Notes: a model not told the origin generated them from the sequence alone. Numbered from the stretch's first letter, positions 26,674 to 36,840 are shown. The stretch: 64,000 bases of DNA from Acidobacteriota bacterium (GCA_027592785.1 JAQCLD010000008.1:1-64000), one strand, 5' to 3'. Numbers and translations: made by a program.

Positions 26674-28028
26674 TGTTCCTCCGCCGGCATGCCGTCCATC
26701 ACCGGGCCGAGCCGTACGATGGTCTGCGCTTCGGGTTTGAAGTATTTTTGCGCCACTGTTTGGATGTCTTCGGGCGTCACCGCATCGTAGAGGCGATAGC
26801 GCTTGTTGACAGTCTCGGGCGTGCGCCGCAGGCCAAGGTAGTGAGCTAGCGTGCCGGCGATGGCCCCCGTCGAGTTCATCGACAAGGCGAATTGATAGCG
26901 CAGGTGCGACTTCACCGCCGCCAATTCTTCAGCCGGAATCGGCGTAGTCTTGAGCGACTCGATCTCAGCCAAGATCTGTGCCTCGACGTAATCGAGATCG
27001 TTAGGATCCTTGACGCGAGCGACGATGCCGAACGGGTAAGGATCGACGTGGTCGGGGTAGTCGGTGAAGAAGGCGTCGACCTTCTGCTCTTCGATGACTA
27101 GCTTCTTGTAGATCGGAGAATTCTCGCCAAAGGCTTGAAAGGAGATGACGTCGAGGACGGCGGAATCGATGATCTCGTCGTCGTAGGCCGGGCCGCGGTA
27201 GGCGATCTCCGTAAACGGCAGCGTGGGCGCGTGGAACTCTACGTTGGCGCGCCTGGGTCCCTCTTGCGCCGGCTCGGCGGGAATATCGGCTTGGTAAGAA
27301 CCGTGCTCCCATCCGCCCCAGTATTTTTCGATGAGCGCCTTGGACTGAGCGAAATCGACGTCGCCGATGATGCTGACCGTCGTGTACTCGGGGCGATAGT
27401 AGCGATCGAAAAATTGCAGTCCGTAATCATACATTTCGGGCATCGCTTCGACGTCGGCGATGTAGCCCATCGTCGTGTGCTTGTAAGTGTGCTCTGAGTA
27501 GATTGTGTCGCGAAGCGCTTCGTCGAGCTTGCGGAAGGGGTCGGCAAAACTCTTGTTGTATTCACTCAAGACAGCGCGCGTTTCGGTACGGAACTGCTCT
27601 TCGGAGTACTTAAGATTCTGAAAGCGGTCGGCCTCCAGCTCAAGGATTTGTTCCAAGTCTTCTTTGGCTAAAATCGCGTGATAAACGGTGCGGTCATCGG
27701 TCGTGTAGGCATTGGTTGCAGCCCCGGCGGCCTGCATGATCTCTTCCCATTTCTCGGAAGGGAATCGCTCGGTTCCGCGGAACATCATGTGCTCGAACAG
27801 ATGCGCGAAGCCAGAGCGTCCCGGCTCGACTTCGTTTCGCGATCCCACTTGCACGACGATATAAAGCGCAATCAAGTTGGGATAGCTGCTGTCCACGACC
27901 ACGCCGCGCAAGCCGTTTGGGAAGTCGTAGACCTCGGATTGATAAGGGAAAATTTGCTGCTCGACGTTCGACATCTGACTGCAAGAAAGCAGCAGAACCG
28001 TCATCGCCAGGGCCAGAAACTTGGACAT
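26670..28028 (-). CDS. M16 family zinc metallopeptidase (catalytic)
   Basis: GRSGFAHLFEHMMFRGTERFPSEKWEE (HxxEH); 4-nt overlap with downstream M16 gene. Confidence 0.92.
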   Translation of the reverse strand: MSKFLALAMTVLLLSCSQMSNVEQQIFPYQSEVYDFPNGLRGVVVDSSYPNLIALYIVVQVGSRNEVEPGRSGFAHLFEHMMFRGTERFPSEKWEEIMQAAGAATNAYTTDDRTVYHAILAKEDLEQILELEADRFQNLKYSEEQFRTETRAVLSEYNKSFADPFRKLDEALRDTIYSEHTYKHTTMGYIADVEAMPEMYDYGLQFFDRYYRPEYTTVSIIGDVDFAQSKALIEKYWGGWEHGSYQADIPAEPAQEGPRRANVEFHAPTLPFTEIAYRGPAYDDEIIDSAVLDVISFQAFGENSPIYKKLVIEEQKVDAFFTDYPDHVDPYPFGIVARVKDPNDLDYVEAQILAEIESLKTTPIPAEELAAVKSHLRYQFALSMNSTGAIAGTLAHYLGLRRTPETVNKRYRLYDAVTPEDIQTVAQKYFKPEAQTIVRLGPVMDGMPAEEQ

Positions 28029-28161
28029 GGAGAGGCGTCCTCCGATTCGCTCATCTTAGCGAAAGTCACTCGTGCGAAAGACTTTCGCCGACCAGACCCA
28101 GCACAGGCGCCAGGCGCACGGCGGGCTTGCTGATACAATTGGGTTCGCTTTTGGCTTCCCG

Positions 28162-28917
28162 ATGAGTGGTTCGACGCCCCCTAGTACAGACGTTTCCGTT
28201 AAGTCGTTCGCTGCCGCTGCGAACGCGCAAATGATTCCGGTAACCGGTTCGCTGAGCTATTGTTCCGTGACGCCGCTCGAGGACGTGGACCTGCAAAGGC
28301 TTATCCACGATCCGGCGTTGGCGACGCCTCCGGTTATCTCGTCGATTCTGCCCCGGCTGCATATTGTCCTCGCCCCTTATTTGGTGAAGCCTCACGGCAA
28401 GGCCGCCGGAGGCCCTGTGCTTGCCTTCAAGCCGCCGGTCGAATCCAGGAAAGTCTTCTCGGCGCACGTCCAGGAGGACGGTGAGGACTTCATCTTCCTG
28501 GCTGCGAAAGATGAGGATGTGGCGGATTATCACGACGCGCTCTATTACGAGTTAGCGACGCTGGTTGTCGACCGCGCGGAAGATTCCACTGGGCAGTTTT
28601 ACGCGCTGCTTCGCGACGAACTGCGCAACGAGGTTCGCGGCGAAGTAGATGACAAAAGCTGGAAATTGAAGGATCAGCTGTTGAGCCGCCAGGCGGACCC
28701 GGCCAGGAACACCAAAGCCTTTCGAGCCTACGCCCGCGACGCGATGATCGACACCTTGACGCTCTATTTGCATGGGTTGTGCTGCGATTTGGACGTGGAA
28801 GCCGGACCGCGGCAGTTGCCGAGCCGCTTCTTGCGGCGGCGGCTAGAGTTGTTGCAGGGCCTTTTCCCGCCGCCCTCTGGGATCGCCGTCTTTCCAGAAG
28901 ATCTCCCGCGGGGCTAG
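28162..28917 (+). CDS. Conserved hypothetical protein
   Basis: ORF 28072-28917; likely start at MSGSTPPSTDVSV; product unknown. Confidence 0.6.
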   Translation: MSGSTPPSTDVSVKSFAAAANAQMIPVTGSLSYCSVTPLEDVDLQRLIHDPALATPPVISSILPRLHIVLAPYLVKPHGKAAGGPVLAFKPPVESRKVFSAHVQEDGEDFIFLAAKDEDVADYHDALYYELATLVVDRAEDSTGQFYALLRDELRNEVRGEVDDKSWKLKDQLLSRQADPARNTKAFRAYARDAMIDTLTLYLHGLCCDLDVEAGPRQLPSRFLRRRLELLQGLFPPPSGIAVFPEDLPRG

Positions 28918-29963
28918 ATAATCAACATGCAGTCGCCGTAAGAGAAGAACCGGTAGCGTTCTTTGACGGCGTGGCGGTAGGCGTCGAGCATCAGTTCGGT
29001 CCCGGCGAAAGCACAGACCAGCATCAAGAGGGTCGATTCCGGCAGGTGGAAGTTCGTTAACAGGGCCTGGACGACCTGGAACCGGTACCCAGGGTAGATG
29101 AAAATATCCGTCTCGCCTGAGCAGGCGCGGACGGCTCCGTCGTGGCGTTGCGCGGCAGTTTCTAACGTCCGAACCGCCGTCGTCCCGGCGGCGATTATCC
29201 GTCCGCCGGGGGGGCCAAGCGTTTCGGCTGCTGCGGCGGAGAGTTCGAAGCGCTCCGAGTGCATGCGGTGTTCGCTGAGCTGCTGCACACGCACTGGCTG
29301 GAACGTCCCGAGGCCAACATGGAGGGTGACTTCGACGACTTCGGCGCCGCGCTCGCGGCAGCTGGCGAGCACTTGTTCGGTGAAGTGCAGGCCGGCGGTT
29401 GGAGCAGCGGCGGCTCCGGGCGTTGAGGCGTAGACCGTCTGATAGCGTTGGCGGTCTGACGCTGTGTCTTCGCGGCGGATGTAGGGCGGCAGCGGCATGT
29501 GGCCGATGCGTTCTATCTTTTCGTAGAAGCCGGCGGCGTCGTTGAATTCCAAGGTGCGCAGGCCGTATTCGCCCTTGGCCGTTACACGAGCTTCGAGCCC
29601 TTCAGGGAAGACGATGAGCTGCCCGACGTCGAGTTTTTTGCTCGGACGCACGAGGGCTTCCCAGCGCGGGGGCGTGGCGGACAGCGGCTTCGAAAGCAAT
29701 ACTTCGACGACGCCCGTGGGCTGTTGCAGCGCTCCCGGCACGTCCGCGCGGCGGCCGAAGAGCCGGGCCGGAATGACGCGGGTGTTGTTGACGACGAGTC
29801 GATCGGCGGGAAGGACGTACGACGGAAAGTCCCGAAAAGCGCGGTCTTGCCAGACTCCGGCCTGGCGGTCGACGACCAACATACGGGCGCCGTCGCGCTC
29901 GGTCGGCGGCGCTTGAGCAATCAACTCCTCGGGCAGTTCGAAGCTGAAATCGGCGACGTCCAC
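28914..29963 (-). CDS. queA: tRNA preQ1(34) S-adenosylmethionine ribosyltransferase-isomerase
   Basis: MDVADFSFELPEELIAQAPPTERDGARMLVVDR; AAPTAGLHFTEQVL; LLTNFHLPESTLLMLVCAFAG. Confidence 0.96.
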   Translation of the reverse strand: MDVADFSFELPEELIAQAPPTERDGARMLVVDRQAGVWQDRAFRDFPSYVLPADRLVVNNTRVIPARLFGRRADVPGALQQPTGVVEVLLSKPLSATPPRWEALVRPSKKLDVGQLIVFPEGLEARVTAKGEYGLRTLEFNDAAGFYEKIERIGHMPLPPYIRREDTASDRQRYQTVYASTPGAAAAPTAGLHFTEQVLASCRERGAEVVEVTLHVGLGTFQPVRVQQLSEHRMHSERFELSAAAAETLGPPGGRIIAAGTTAVRTLETAAQRHDGAVRACSGETDIFIYPGYRFQVVQALLTNFHLPESTLLMLVCAFAGTELMLDAYRHAVKERYRFFSYGDCMLII

Positions 29964-29969
29964 CTGAAG

Positions 29970-31562
29970 CTAAATCATGCCCAGGCGCTGCAGCCGTTCG
30001 ATATGCGCGGCAATCTGGCGCTCCGCCATCGGATACTCTTGGAGGCCGATATCGGTGTAAACGGCCGGCAATATCTCAACCGGATCGCGCAACCCCTGGC
30101 GCCAAGCTTCGAGCACTTGCTGTTCGCGTCGCAAGCGATGAGCGTAAAGCGCGTTCAAACGCTCGACGCCGTTGGCGATCATCGTGCCGTGGGCGGGCAA
30201 CAGGACCTTCGGCTCCAGTGCGGCGAGCTTTTGCAACGACTCCATGTAGGCCGTCATGTCGCCTTCAGGCGGATCGATGATGATCGTCGAATGACCGGCG
30301 ACCATATCGCCGGTGATGATGGACTTGGTCTCTTCGACGTAAAACGACAGGTGTCCGCGGGCGTGCCCTGGCGTGTGGATCACGCGGATGGTCACCGGGG
30401 GATCGCCGGCCAGCACGACGACCTGACCGTCGTGCAACGGTTGGTCGACCTCGATGCCGCGCGCTTCTAAGTGCTGGGCCGTCAGCGGGTGTGCGCAGAT
30501 CGGCGAGCCAACGGCCTGCTTCATCGCCAACGCTCCGCCAACGTGATCTGGGTGATGGTGCGTCAGCCAAATGGCTTTGACCAAGCCGCCGTCCTGCAGC
30601 GCAATGGAACGCACGGCGCGCTTGAGCCGGTCCAGCTCGTCGGCCTTTCCCGAGCCGGGGTCGACGATGATCACTTCCCGGCGGCCAATTAAGTAGGCGC
30701 TGGTATGAGTCGCGGGCGGCAGCGTGGCTGTTCTTTGCGGGACCGCGCTAATCTCCCTGCGGAACTCGACGCGATGCGGCGAGGGGCCGTGCTCGTCGCC
30801 GGGCAGCAATCGGGCGAGGCCTTTGAGCGGGCCGTCTTCGTGCAGCACGCGAAGGATGTGCAGCACCGGTTGTGGCACAAGCGCTTCGGCGCGCCGCCAG
30901 CGCTGCAGGGCTTCCGCCGCGGTAATCCACTCGCCCTGGTCCAGTTCGCCGGTCCAGACTTCTGGTTGCACGGGTCGTTCTTGGGGGTACTCCAGCAGAA
31001 AAAAGCGCGCATCGAATCGAATCGTCGAAAAAGGCGGCGTCACCCAACGGCCCGCGTAGGTCAGCTCGGAGGCGTCGAGTTGGACGCCGAGGCCGCTGAG
31101 GGTCTTATCGAAGGTACTCTTGCGGTCTAGGAGTTGGCGGCGCGCTTCCCCCAGAGCTTCATTCGAAGGAGTTGTTGCGCCGCTGTGGATGAGCACGCCG
31201 GTTTCCTCGAAAAGCTCGCGGATCGTGCAACTGAGCAAGCCGTCGATGAGCGTCGGGCGCAACTCGATTCCGTCGGTGCCGGGAACGTCGACGTAGTTAT
31301 AGGCCGCATCGATGCCGATCGGCGAACCTTCGACGGGCGTTGATAAGTCGATCGCGCTGATTCCACCGCCGGGGAAGGCGTGCCAGCCGCCCATAAATCG
31401 AAGGATGGAGGAACGCCGCACCCAGAAAACTTCGATCTGGTTTTTCGCGTTGCGGCGCCACATAGCGACCGCTGCTGAGGGTCGTACACGTGCCGCGGGG
31501 GGCGCGGCAAAGGTCTGCCCGCTACCGGAAAGGACCTGCTCGTAGATGCTTTGGCCACTCAC
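29970..31562 (-). CDS. Nudix hydrolase - metallo-beta-lactamase (LACTB2-like) fusion protein
   Basis: Nudix-like RELFEETGV; MBL motif LTHHHPDHVGGA, HTPGHARGHLSFYVEE; GTG start at 31562 likely. Confidence 0.8.
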   Translation of the reverse strand: MSGQSIYEQVLSGSGQTFAAPPAARVRPSAAVAMWRRNAKNQIEVFWVRRSSILRFMGGWHAFPGGGISAIDLSTPVEGSPIGIDAAYNYVDVPGTDGIELRPTLIDGLLSCTIRELFEETGVLIHSGATTPSNEALGEARRQLLDRKSTFDKTLSGLGVQLDASELTYAGRWVTPPFSTIRFDARFFLLEYPQERPVQPEVWTGELDQGEWITAAEALQRWRRAEALVPQPVLHILRVLHEDGPLKGLARLLPGDEHGPSPHRVEFRREISAVPQRTATLPPATHTSAYLIGRREVIIVDPGSGKADELDRLKRAVRSIALQDGGLVKAIWLTHHHPDHVGGALAMKQAVGSPICAHPLTAQHLEARGIEVDQPLHDGQVVVLAGDPPVTIRVIHTPGHARGHLSFYVEETKSIITGDMVAGHSTIIIDPPEGDMTAYMESLQKLAALEPKVLLPAHGTMIANGVERLNALYAHRLRREQQVLEAWRQGLRDPVEILPAVYTDIGLQEYPMAERQIAAHIERLQRLGMI

Positions 31563-31566
31563 CTCT

Positions 31567-31815
31567 CTACTGTAGCCCAGTAGTCGGAGGCGTCGAATCG
31601 GGACCGTTGCGGCGGCGCCAGAGCGCCCTGCCGATGCCGGCGAGGATGAAGGCAGGAGGAGCGCCGAGCACCAAGATCGCCTGATTGAAGGCCTCAGCAG
31701 ACTCCTGGCGCTGAGCGGCGGCGGCTTCCCGGCACATGGCGCACTGCGCCGCCAAGGATCCGGTCGAGACCAGCGCGGCAAAAGCCACAAACAGGACTGC
31801 CAGCGGCCGCTTCAT
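31567..31815 (-). CDS. Small membrane protein with CxxC, in cox operon
   Basis: MKRPLAVLFVAFAALVSTGSLAAQCAMCREAAAAQ...; ATGA-type overlap with upstream cox gene. Confidence 0.55.
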   Translation of the reverse strand: MKRPLAVLFVAFAALVSTGSLAAQCAMCREAAAAQRQESAEAFNQAILVLGAPPAFILAGIGRALWRRRNGPDSTPPTTGLQ

Positions 31816-32111
31816 GGTCTGAGACTCAAGGCGCGCATGCTGTCAGGTAATAGATAGGCAATCATCACAACGATACAAGCGATCAGCGGCGGTACGAGCA
31901 TCCAAGTCAGCGCCGGCTTATCGAACTTCAGATGCATGAAATAGCCCATGATCATCGCCGCCTTGGCCACGGAGAAGGCCATCAGCAGAGTCAGCATCAG
32001 CCCCGGCGCGAGCTGGATATAGGCCAGCAGCACCTCGATCAAGGTCAGCGCGAGAAGGCCCGCCCAGACTTTGAGCATCAAACGTTGCGATGAACTAGCG
32101 TTTGCGGCCAA
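31812..32111 (-). CDS. Cytochrome c oxidase subunit IV family protein
   Basis: LMLKVWAGLLALTLIEVLLAYIQLAPGLMLTLLMAFSVAKAAMIMGYFMHLKFDKPAL. Confidence 0.85.
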   Translation of the reverse strand: MAANASSSQRLMLKVWAGLLALTLIEVLLAYIQLAPGLMLTLLMAFSVAKAAMIMGYFMHLKFDKPALTWMLVPPLIACIVVMIAYLLPDSMRALSLRP

Positions 32112-32124
32112 GACTCATTCTCCC

Positions 32125-32730
32125 CTAGCCGCTCGGTGCGACCGACAACAAATAGATAAGCGGAAAGACGAACATCCACACCAGGTCCACGAAATGCCAA
32201 TAGAGGCCAGCGACTTCAACGTCTTCGCTGTCGAACTTACCGCGCCGAAAGCCAAAGGCAATCACGCTGAGATAGACGACGCCGATGATCACGTGGGTCA
32301 TGTGCAGGCCGGTGATCAAGTAAAACGTCCCGCCAAATAAGGGCGCGCCCCAGGGATTGGCGAATGGCGTGACCCCCTCATCGATCAGGTGCCGCCACTC
32401 CATCAAATGCAGGACCACAAATACGACTCCGCCGAGCGCTGTCAGCAGAATATGCTTCATGGCCCGCGATCTGTCTCCCGCGTGGGCCGCCGCGACACCG
32501 AAGACCATGGTGAGGCTGCTCGAAAGCAAGACGAAGGTCATGGCCGAGGAGAAGACGATGGCCGGCGAAAAATCGAAAGGATGCGGCCAATCGTTAGCCA
32601 GCCGCAGATAACTGTAGGTGACGAGTAGAGCCGCGAAGGTCAGGGCATCGGAGACGAGGAACAGCCACATCCCCAGCTTCTTGCGACCGAGGTCCAACAG
32701 GGCGTTTTCTTGTGCAGCTGCGTGCGCCAT
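32125..32730 (-). CDS. Cytochrome c oxidase subunit III family protein
   Basis: KLGMWLFLVSDALTFAALLVTYSYLRL...FYLITGLHMTHVIIGVVYL...VAGLYWHFVDLVWMFVFPLIYLL. Confidence 0.9.
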   Translation of the reverse strand: MAHAAAQENALLDLGRKKLGMWLFLVSDALTFAALLVTYSYLRLANDWPHPFDFSPAIVFSSAMTFVLLSSSLTMVFGVAAAHAGDRSRAMKHILLTALGGVVFVVLHLMEWRHLIDEGVTPFANPWGAPLFGGTFYLITGLHMTHVIIGVVYLSVIAFGFRRGKFDSEDVEVAGLYWHFVDLVWMFVFPLIYLLSVAPSG

Positions 32731-32737
32731 TCGTCTA

Positions 32738-33418
32738 CTACCCGAGATACAACAACAGAACCACGATATAGAGCCAAAGCACGCCAATGAAATGCCAGTA
32801 AAGCGCCGCCGCCTCGACCACCGCCTTCGGGCGTGGCCATGGACGGCGAATCGATACACGCATCACGACGTAGCCGAGCACGCCCAGTCCGCCCAATACG
32901 TGCAGACCATGGGCCGCCGTCAGCAGGTAGAAGAACGCCCCGCTTGGCTGGCCGCGCAGCACGACGCCCTGGGAGAGCATCTGGGACCAACCGGAAAACT
33001 GCCCGATGAGAAACCCGACGCCCAGCAGCGCCGTGAACAGCATCCACTTGCGAACGTCCTTGGCTCCGCGCCTGCGGACAGCCCGCTTAGCCGCTTCGAA
33101 CGTCAAACTGCTGAGCAACAATGCGCCGGAGCTGAGCCAAAGGACCGGCGGCAGGGTGATGTGGCGCCAGTCTTCGCGCACGCTGCTGACGACCATGGCG
33201 CTTGAGATCGCGGCGAAGAACATCACGATTCCCGCAATGCCGACCCAGACGGCCAGCTTGTACCGCTGCTCTGAATGGAAGCCGTCTCCGCCCGAGTCGC
33301 CGCCGCCCCAACCGCGGGTATCCGGCGGAGGAGAACCGAAGCCGCCGCTGCCGGCGCTGCGAACGTCAACGCGCGTGGGGCGCTTGGCGTCCGCTGGAGG
33401 CTGCAGCGTCACGGCCAT
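32738..33418 (-). CDS. Cytochrome c oxidase subunit III-like protein (second copy)
   Basis: KLAVWVGIAGIVMFFAAISSAM...FFYLLTAAHGLHVLGGL...AAALYWHFIGVLWLYIVVLLLYLG. Confidence 0.88.
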   Translation of the reverse strand: MAVTLQPPADAKRPTRVDVRSAGSGGFGSPPPDTRGWGGGDSGGDGFHSEQRYKLAVWVGIAGIVMFFAAISSAMVVSSVREDWRHITLPPVLWLSSGALLLSSLTFEAAKRAVRRRGAKDVRKWMLFTALLGVGFLIGQFSGWSQMLSQGVVLRGQPSGAFFYLLTAAHGLHVLGGLGVLGYVVMRVSIRRPWPRPKAVVEAAALYWHFIGVLWLYIVVLLLYLG

Positions 33419-33420
33419 CG

Positions 33421-35244
33421 CTATTCAGCCGCTCCCGCGCCGTCAGGCTCGTGCTGCATCAAGAAATCCTTCGCGCTGCCAGGGACGCTGTAATCGTAAG
33501 GGCCGCGGCGAACGACTGGAATCCGGCCGGCGAAATTGTCGTGGGGCGGGGGCGACGGCAGTGTCCACTCCAGGCTGGTCGATTCCCAAGGGTTATCGCT
33601 CTGGGGCTTCTTTCCCGCGAACAGACTCCACAGGAAGTTCACCAAGAACAGTAGCTGCGCGGTCACTAGAATCATGGACGCGATGGTGATGAAGTAATGC
33701 AGTTCAGCGGAGCCCCGTTCGGCCAGATAGTCGACTCCGCTAATCTCCGCGTAGCGCCGCGGGTGCCCCAGCGTGCCGAGGAAGTGCATCGGACCGAACA
33801 CGCCGTAGACTCCGAACATCGTCAGCCAAAAGTGCAGCTTGTTGAGCGGCTCGTTCATCATTCGCCCAAACATCTTGGGGAACCAATAAACCAGCCCGGC
33901 AAACATCGCCATGACCGCTGCCACGCCCATGATCAGGTGAAAATGCGCCACTACGAAGTATGTGTCGTGGAAGTACATATCGAGCGCCGGTTGGCCCAAG
34001 AACAGGCCCGTGATGCCGCCCGCCACGAAAATCGACACAAAGCCGATGGCGTAAAGCATCGGCGAATCGAGCCGCAAGCGGCCGCCCCACATCGTTCCGA
34101 TCCAGTTGAACGTCTTGATGGCCGACGGCACGCCGATGGCCATCGTCAGGATCGAGAACGTCATCGCTGAGTAGGGGCTCATGCCGCTAACGAACATGTG
34201 ATGACCCCAGACCACAAAGCCAAGCCCGGCGATCGCACCCATGGCGTAGATCATGGCGCGGTAACCGAATACCGGCTTGCGCGAGAACGTCGCGAGCACG
34301 TGCGAAATGATTCCCATGCCGGGCAAGATCGCGATGTAGACCTCCGGATGTCCGAAGAACCAGAACAGGTGCTGCCAAAGAATGGGAGATCCGCCCGCGC
34401 GGTCAATGAGCCGATCGCTGACGACTAGCCCGGCGGGAATGAAAAAACTCGTATCGAGGTTGCGGTCCATCAGCAGCAGAATGCCGCCGGCCAGCAAAAC
34501 GCCGAAAGCCAAAAGGCCAATGACGGCGGTTGTAAACCAGCCCCACACGGTCAACGGCATACGCATCAGAGTCATGCCCTGGGTACGCATCTCGAGCGTG
34601 GTGACGATGAAGTTGATCGCGCTGAGCACCGACGCGAGGCAGAAGATCGCGATTGAGGCGATCCACAAATCCTGGCCATTACCCGCCGAAGTCGCCTCAC
34701 GCAGAGCGCTCAACGGCGGATAGGCCGTCCAGCCGGAGCCAGGGGCTCCGCCGGTGACGAAGAACGCAGCCATCAGCGTCATGAACGACAGAAACGTCAG
34801 CCAGAAGGCCAGCATGTTCAGTCTCGGAAAGGCCATGTCCGCCGCGCCGATCTGTATCGGCAAAAAGTAGTTGCCGAAGCCGCCTTGGGGCGCAGTGGTC
34901 AGCACCATGAAGACCATGATGGTGCCGTGCATGGTGAGGAGCGCGAGATAGAACTCCGGCGTCATCACGCCGTCCGGCGCGCCAGTGGGGAAAAGCGTCT
35001 CAAGAAAAGCGTAGGGCCGGTCAGGCCACACCAGCCGGATGCGCATGAGCATCGACAGCGCCATGCCGACGAAGGCCGCCACGATCGCCAGCAGCAAGTA
35101 CTGGATGCCGATGACCTTGTGGTCCGTCGAGAATATCCAGCGGCCCACGAAGCTTTTTGGCTCTGCGTGGCGCTCGACTTCGGTGTAGGTAATTGCTTCG
35201 GGCATCGTTCCTACTGCACGTACTGCGCTTGCTCGCTGAGCCAA
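33421..35244 (-). CDS. ctaD: Cytochrome c oxidase subunit I
   Basis: HGTIMVFMVLTTAPQGGFGNYFLPIQIGAADMAFPRLNMLAFW; WQHLFWFFGHPEVYIAILPGMGIISHVL; HDTYFVVAHFHLIMG. Confidence 0.97.
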   Translation of the reverse strand: MAQRASAVRAVGTMPEAITYTEVERHAEPKSFVGRWIFSTDHKVIGIQYLLLAIVAAFVGMALSMLMRIRLVWPDRPYAFLETLFPTGAPDGVMTPEFYLALLTMHGTIMVFMVLTTAPQGGFGNYFLPIQIGAADMAFPRLNMLAFWLTFLSFMTLMAAFFVTGGAPGSGWTAYPPLSALREATSAGNGQDLWIASIAIFCLASVLSAINFIVTTLEMRTQGMTLMRMPLTVWGWFTTAVIGLLAFGVLLAGGILLLMDRNLDTSFFIPAGLVVSDRLIDRAGGSPILWQHLFWFFGHPEVYIAILPGMGIISHVLATFSRKPVFGYRAMIYAMGAIAGLGFVVWGHHMFVSGMSPYSAMTFSILTMAIGVPSAIKTFNWIGTMWGGRLRLDSPMLYAIGFVSIFVAGGITGLFLGQPALDMYFHDTYFVVAHFHLIMGVAAVMAMFAGLVYWFPKMFGRMMNEPLNKLHFWLTMFGVYGVFGPMHFLGTLGHPRRYAEISGVDYLAERGSAELHYFITIASMILVTAQLLFLVNFLWSLFAGKKPQSDNPWESTSLEWTLPSPPPHDNFAGRIPVVRRGPYDYSVPGSAKDFLMQHEPDGAGAAE

Positions 35245-36023
35245 GTCTCAAACGCCGCCGGCTCCATCACTTCCATGAAAGCTCGCATGCGGTAGTGACC
35301 CAGCCCGCATAACTCCGAGCAAGCGATCTCGTATGTCCCCTTCTTGTCGGGCGTAAATCGCAAGCGGCCTTCCAAACCGGGCACTGCGTCCAACTTGATG
35401 CGCAACTCGGGCACGAAGAAGTTATGCAAGACGTCCTTGGACTTCAACACGATCTCGACTTCGCGTCCCACCGGCAAGGCCAGGCGCGGCACGATCAGAT
35501 CGTCCTCGCCCATTGGGTGCGTACGGTCGACCCCCAAGGCGTTTCCCATGGAGTCGTCGATCAACTTCGGATCCGTGGGCCCGAAATCGCCGTCTGGACC
35601 CGTGTAACGGATGTTCCAAACGAATTGCTGCCCAACGACCTCGACAATGAGTCGGTCAGCGTCGCCTGCACTATGGCGCTCAGCGTCAAAGCGGGCCTCG
35701 GCCCAGGCTGAATAGCTGGCCAGTGAGAGTCCGATAAAGATCGCCGCGCCGCCAGCGGTCCAAAGCATTTCCCAGCGAGCCGAACCCTCGATGTAGGTTG
35801 CTGCCTCTTTGCGCTTGCGTCCGAAACGCAACACGGCGTATCCCAGGGCGAATTGCGAAAGCAAGAAGATCGCGCCGCTCAGCACGAAAGTCAACGTCAT
35901 ACGGCTATCGATCTGCCGCGCTAAAGGCGTGATTGCCTCGGGGAATCCCCACGGCCCGAACCACGCCGGCAAGAGCAGCGCCAGGGCGAGCAACCAAATT
36001 GCGACTGCAACGATAAACGCCAT
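35211..36023 (-). CDS. ctaC: Cytochrome c oxidase subunit II
   Basis: QFVWNIRYTGPDG; DVLHNFFVPELRIKLDAVPGLEGRLRFTPDKKGTYEIACSELCGLGHYRMRAFMEV (CuA ligands). Confidence 0.95.
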   Translation of the reverse strand: MAFIVAVAIWLLALALLLPAWFGPWGFPEAITPLARQIDSRMTLTFVLSGAIFLLSQFALGYAVLRFGRKRKEAATYIEGSARWEMLWTAGGAAIFIGLSLASYSAWAEARFDAERHSAGDADRLIVEVVGQQFVWNIRYTGPDGDFGPTDPKLIDDSMGNALGVDRTHPMGEDDLIVPRLALPVGREVEIVLKSKDVLHNFFVPELRIKLDAVPGLEGRLRFTPDKKGTYEIACSELCGLGHYRMRAFMEVMEPAAFETWLSEQAQYVQ

Positions 36024-36043
36024 AAGGATGGTCGATTAGTGTA

Positions 36044-36799
36044 TCAATCCCCTGGTCCGTATCCGAATTCGTCCAGGATGGCACGAGCGCGCGGATCGTC
36101 CATGTAGTCGGCGAAGCGGTATGACGAGTCTTTGTGCAGGGCTGTTACCAGAACCGCTAACGCTTGCTCGATCGGATCGTACAACGCCGCCTCCAATTCG
36201 TAGATCTTGCCGTCCGACTCCCTCGCCAGCGACAGCGCCGTAACGGCGATGTCGGCGTTGCCGGATGCGGCGTACTGCTGGGTCATGCTGATGTTTTGGG
36301 CGTAGACAATCTTGCCCTTGAGTTGATTGCTGTAGCCCAACCGATCCAACGCTTGCTCTGCAGCGATCCCGTAGGGGGCGAACGCTGGATTGGCCATGGA
36401 CACGTACTTCACGCTGGGATCGAGCAGTGCCTCGGGGCCGCTTAGCTCGAGGGGACCATCCTTGCGCGCCCACAACGCCAACCGGCCGCGGGCGTATACG
36501 TACTTGGAATCCGGCTCGGCAAAGCCGCCGGCAACTAGCTCGTCGACGTGGGCCACGTCAGCCGACAAAAAGATGTCGAACGGGGCGCCGTTCTCGATCT
36601 GCTGAGTGAGGTTGGACGTCGACCCCACGCTAACGACCGCCTTGAGTCCCGACGACGCCTCGAAGTCTTCCACTAATCGCGGAATTGCGCGGTCCAAGTT
36701 GGAGGCCGCAGCGACGATCACCGCCTCTGTTGCATCGCTCGCTCCGCCGCAGCCATAGGCGGCCAGAACGAACAGCCCAGCAAAGTAGATGCGGCGCAT
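36044..36799 (-). CDS. modA: Molybdate ABC transporter substrate-binding protein
   Basis: VIVAAASNLDRAIPRLVEDFEASSGLKAVVSVGSTSNLTQQIENGAPFDIFLSADVAHVDELVAGG; lipoprotein-like N-terminus. Confidence 0.9.
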   Translation of the reverse strand: MRRIYFAGLFVLAAYGCGGASDATEAVIVAAASNLDRAIPRLVEDFEASSGLKAVVSVGSTSNLTQQIENGAPFDIFLSADVAHVDELVAGGFAEPDSKYVYARGRLALWARKDGPLELSGPEALLDPSVKYVSMANPAFAPYGIAAEQALDRLGYSNQLKGKIVYAQNISMTQQYAASGNADIAVTALSLARESDGKIYELEAALYDPIEQALAVLVTALHKDSSYRFADYMDDPRARAILDEFGYGPGD

Positions 36800-36840
36800 G
36801 GGCCCAGGATAGCGAACCCAGCGGGGTGATCTCGTGCGGT

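Noticed and set aside
32125-33418. Two adjacent subunit III-like genes as a recent duplication
   Set aside because: Proteins are strongly diverged; paired subunit III-type genes are common in this cox operon type.
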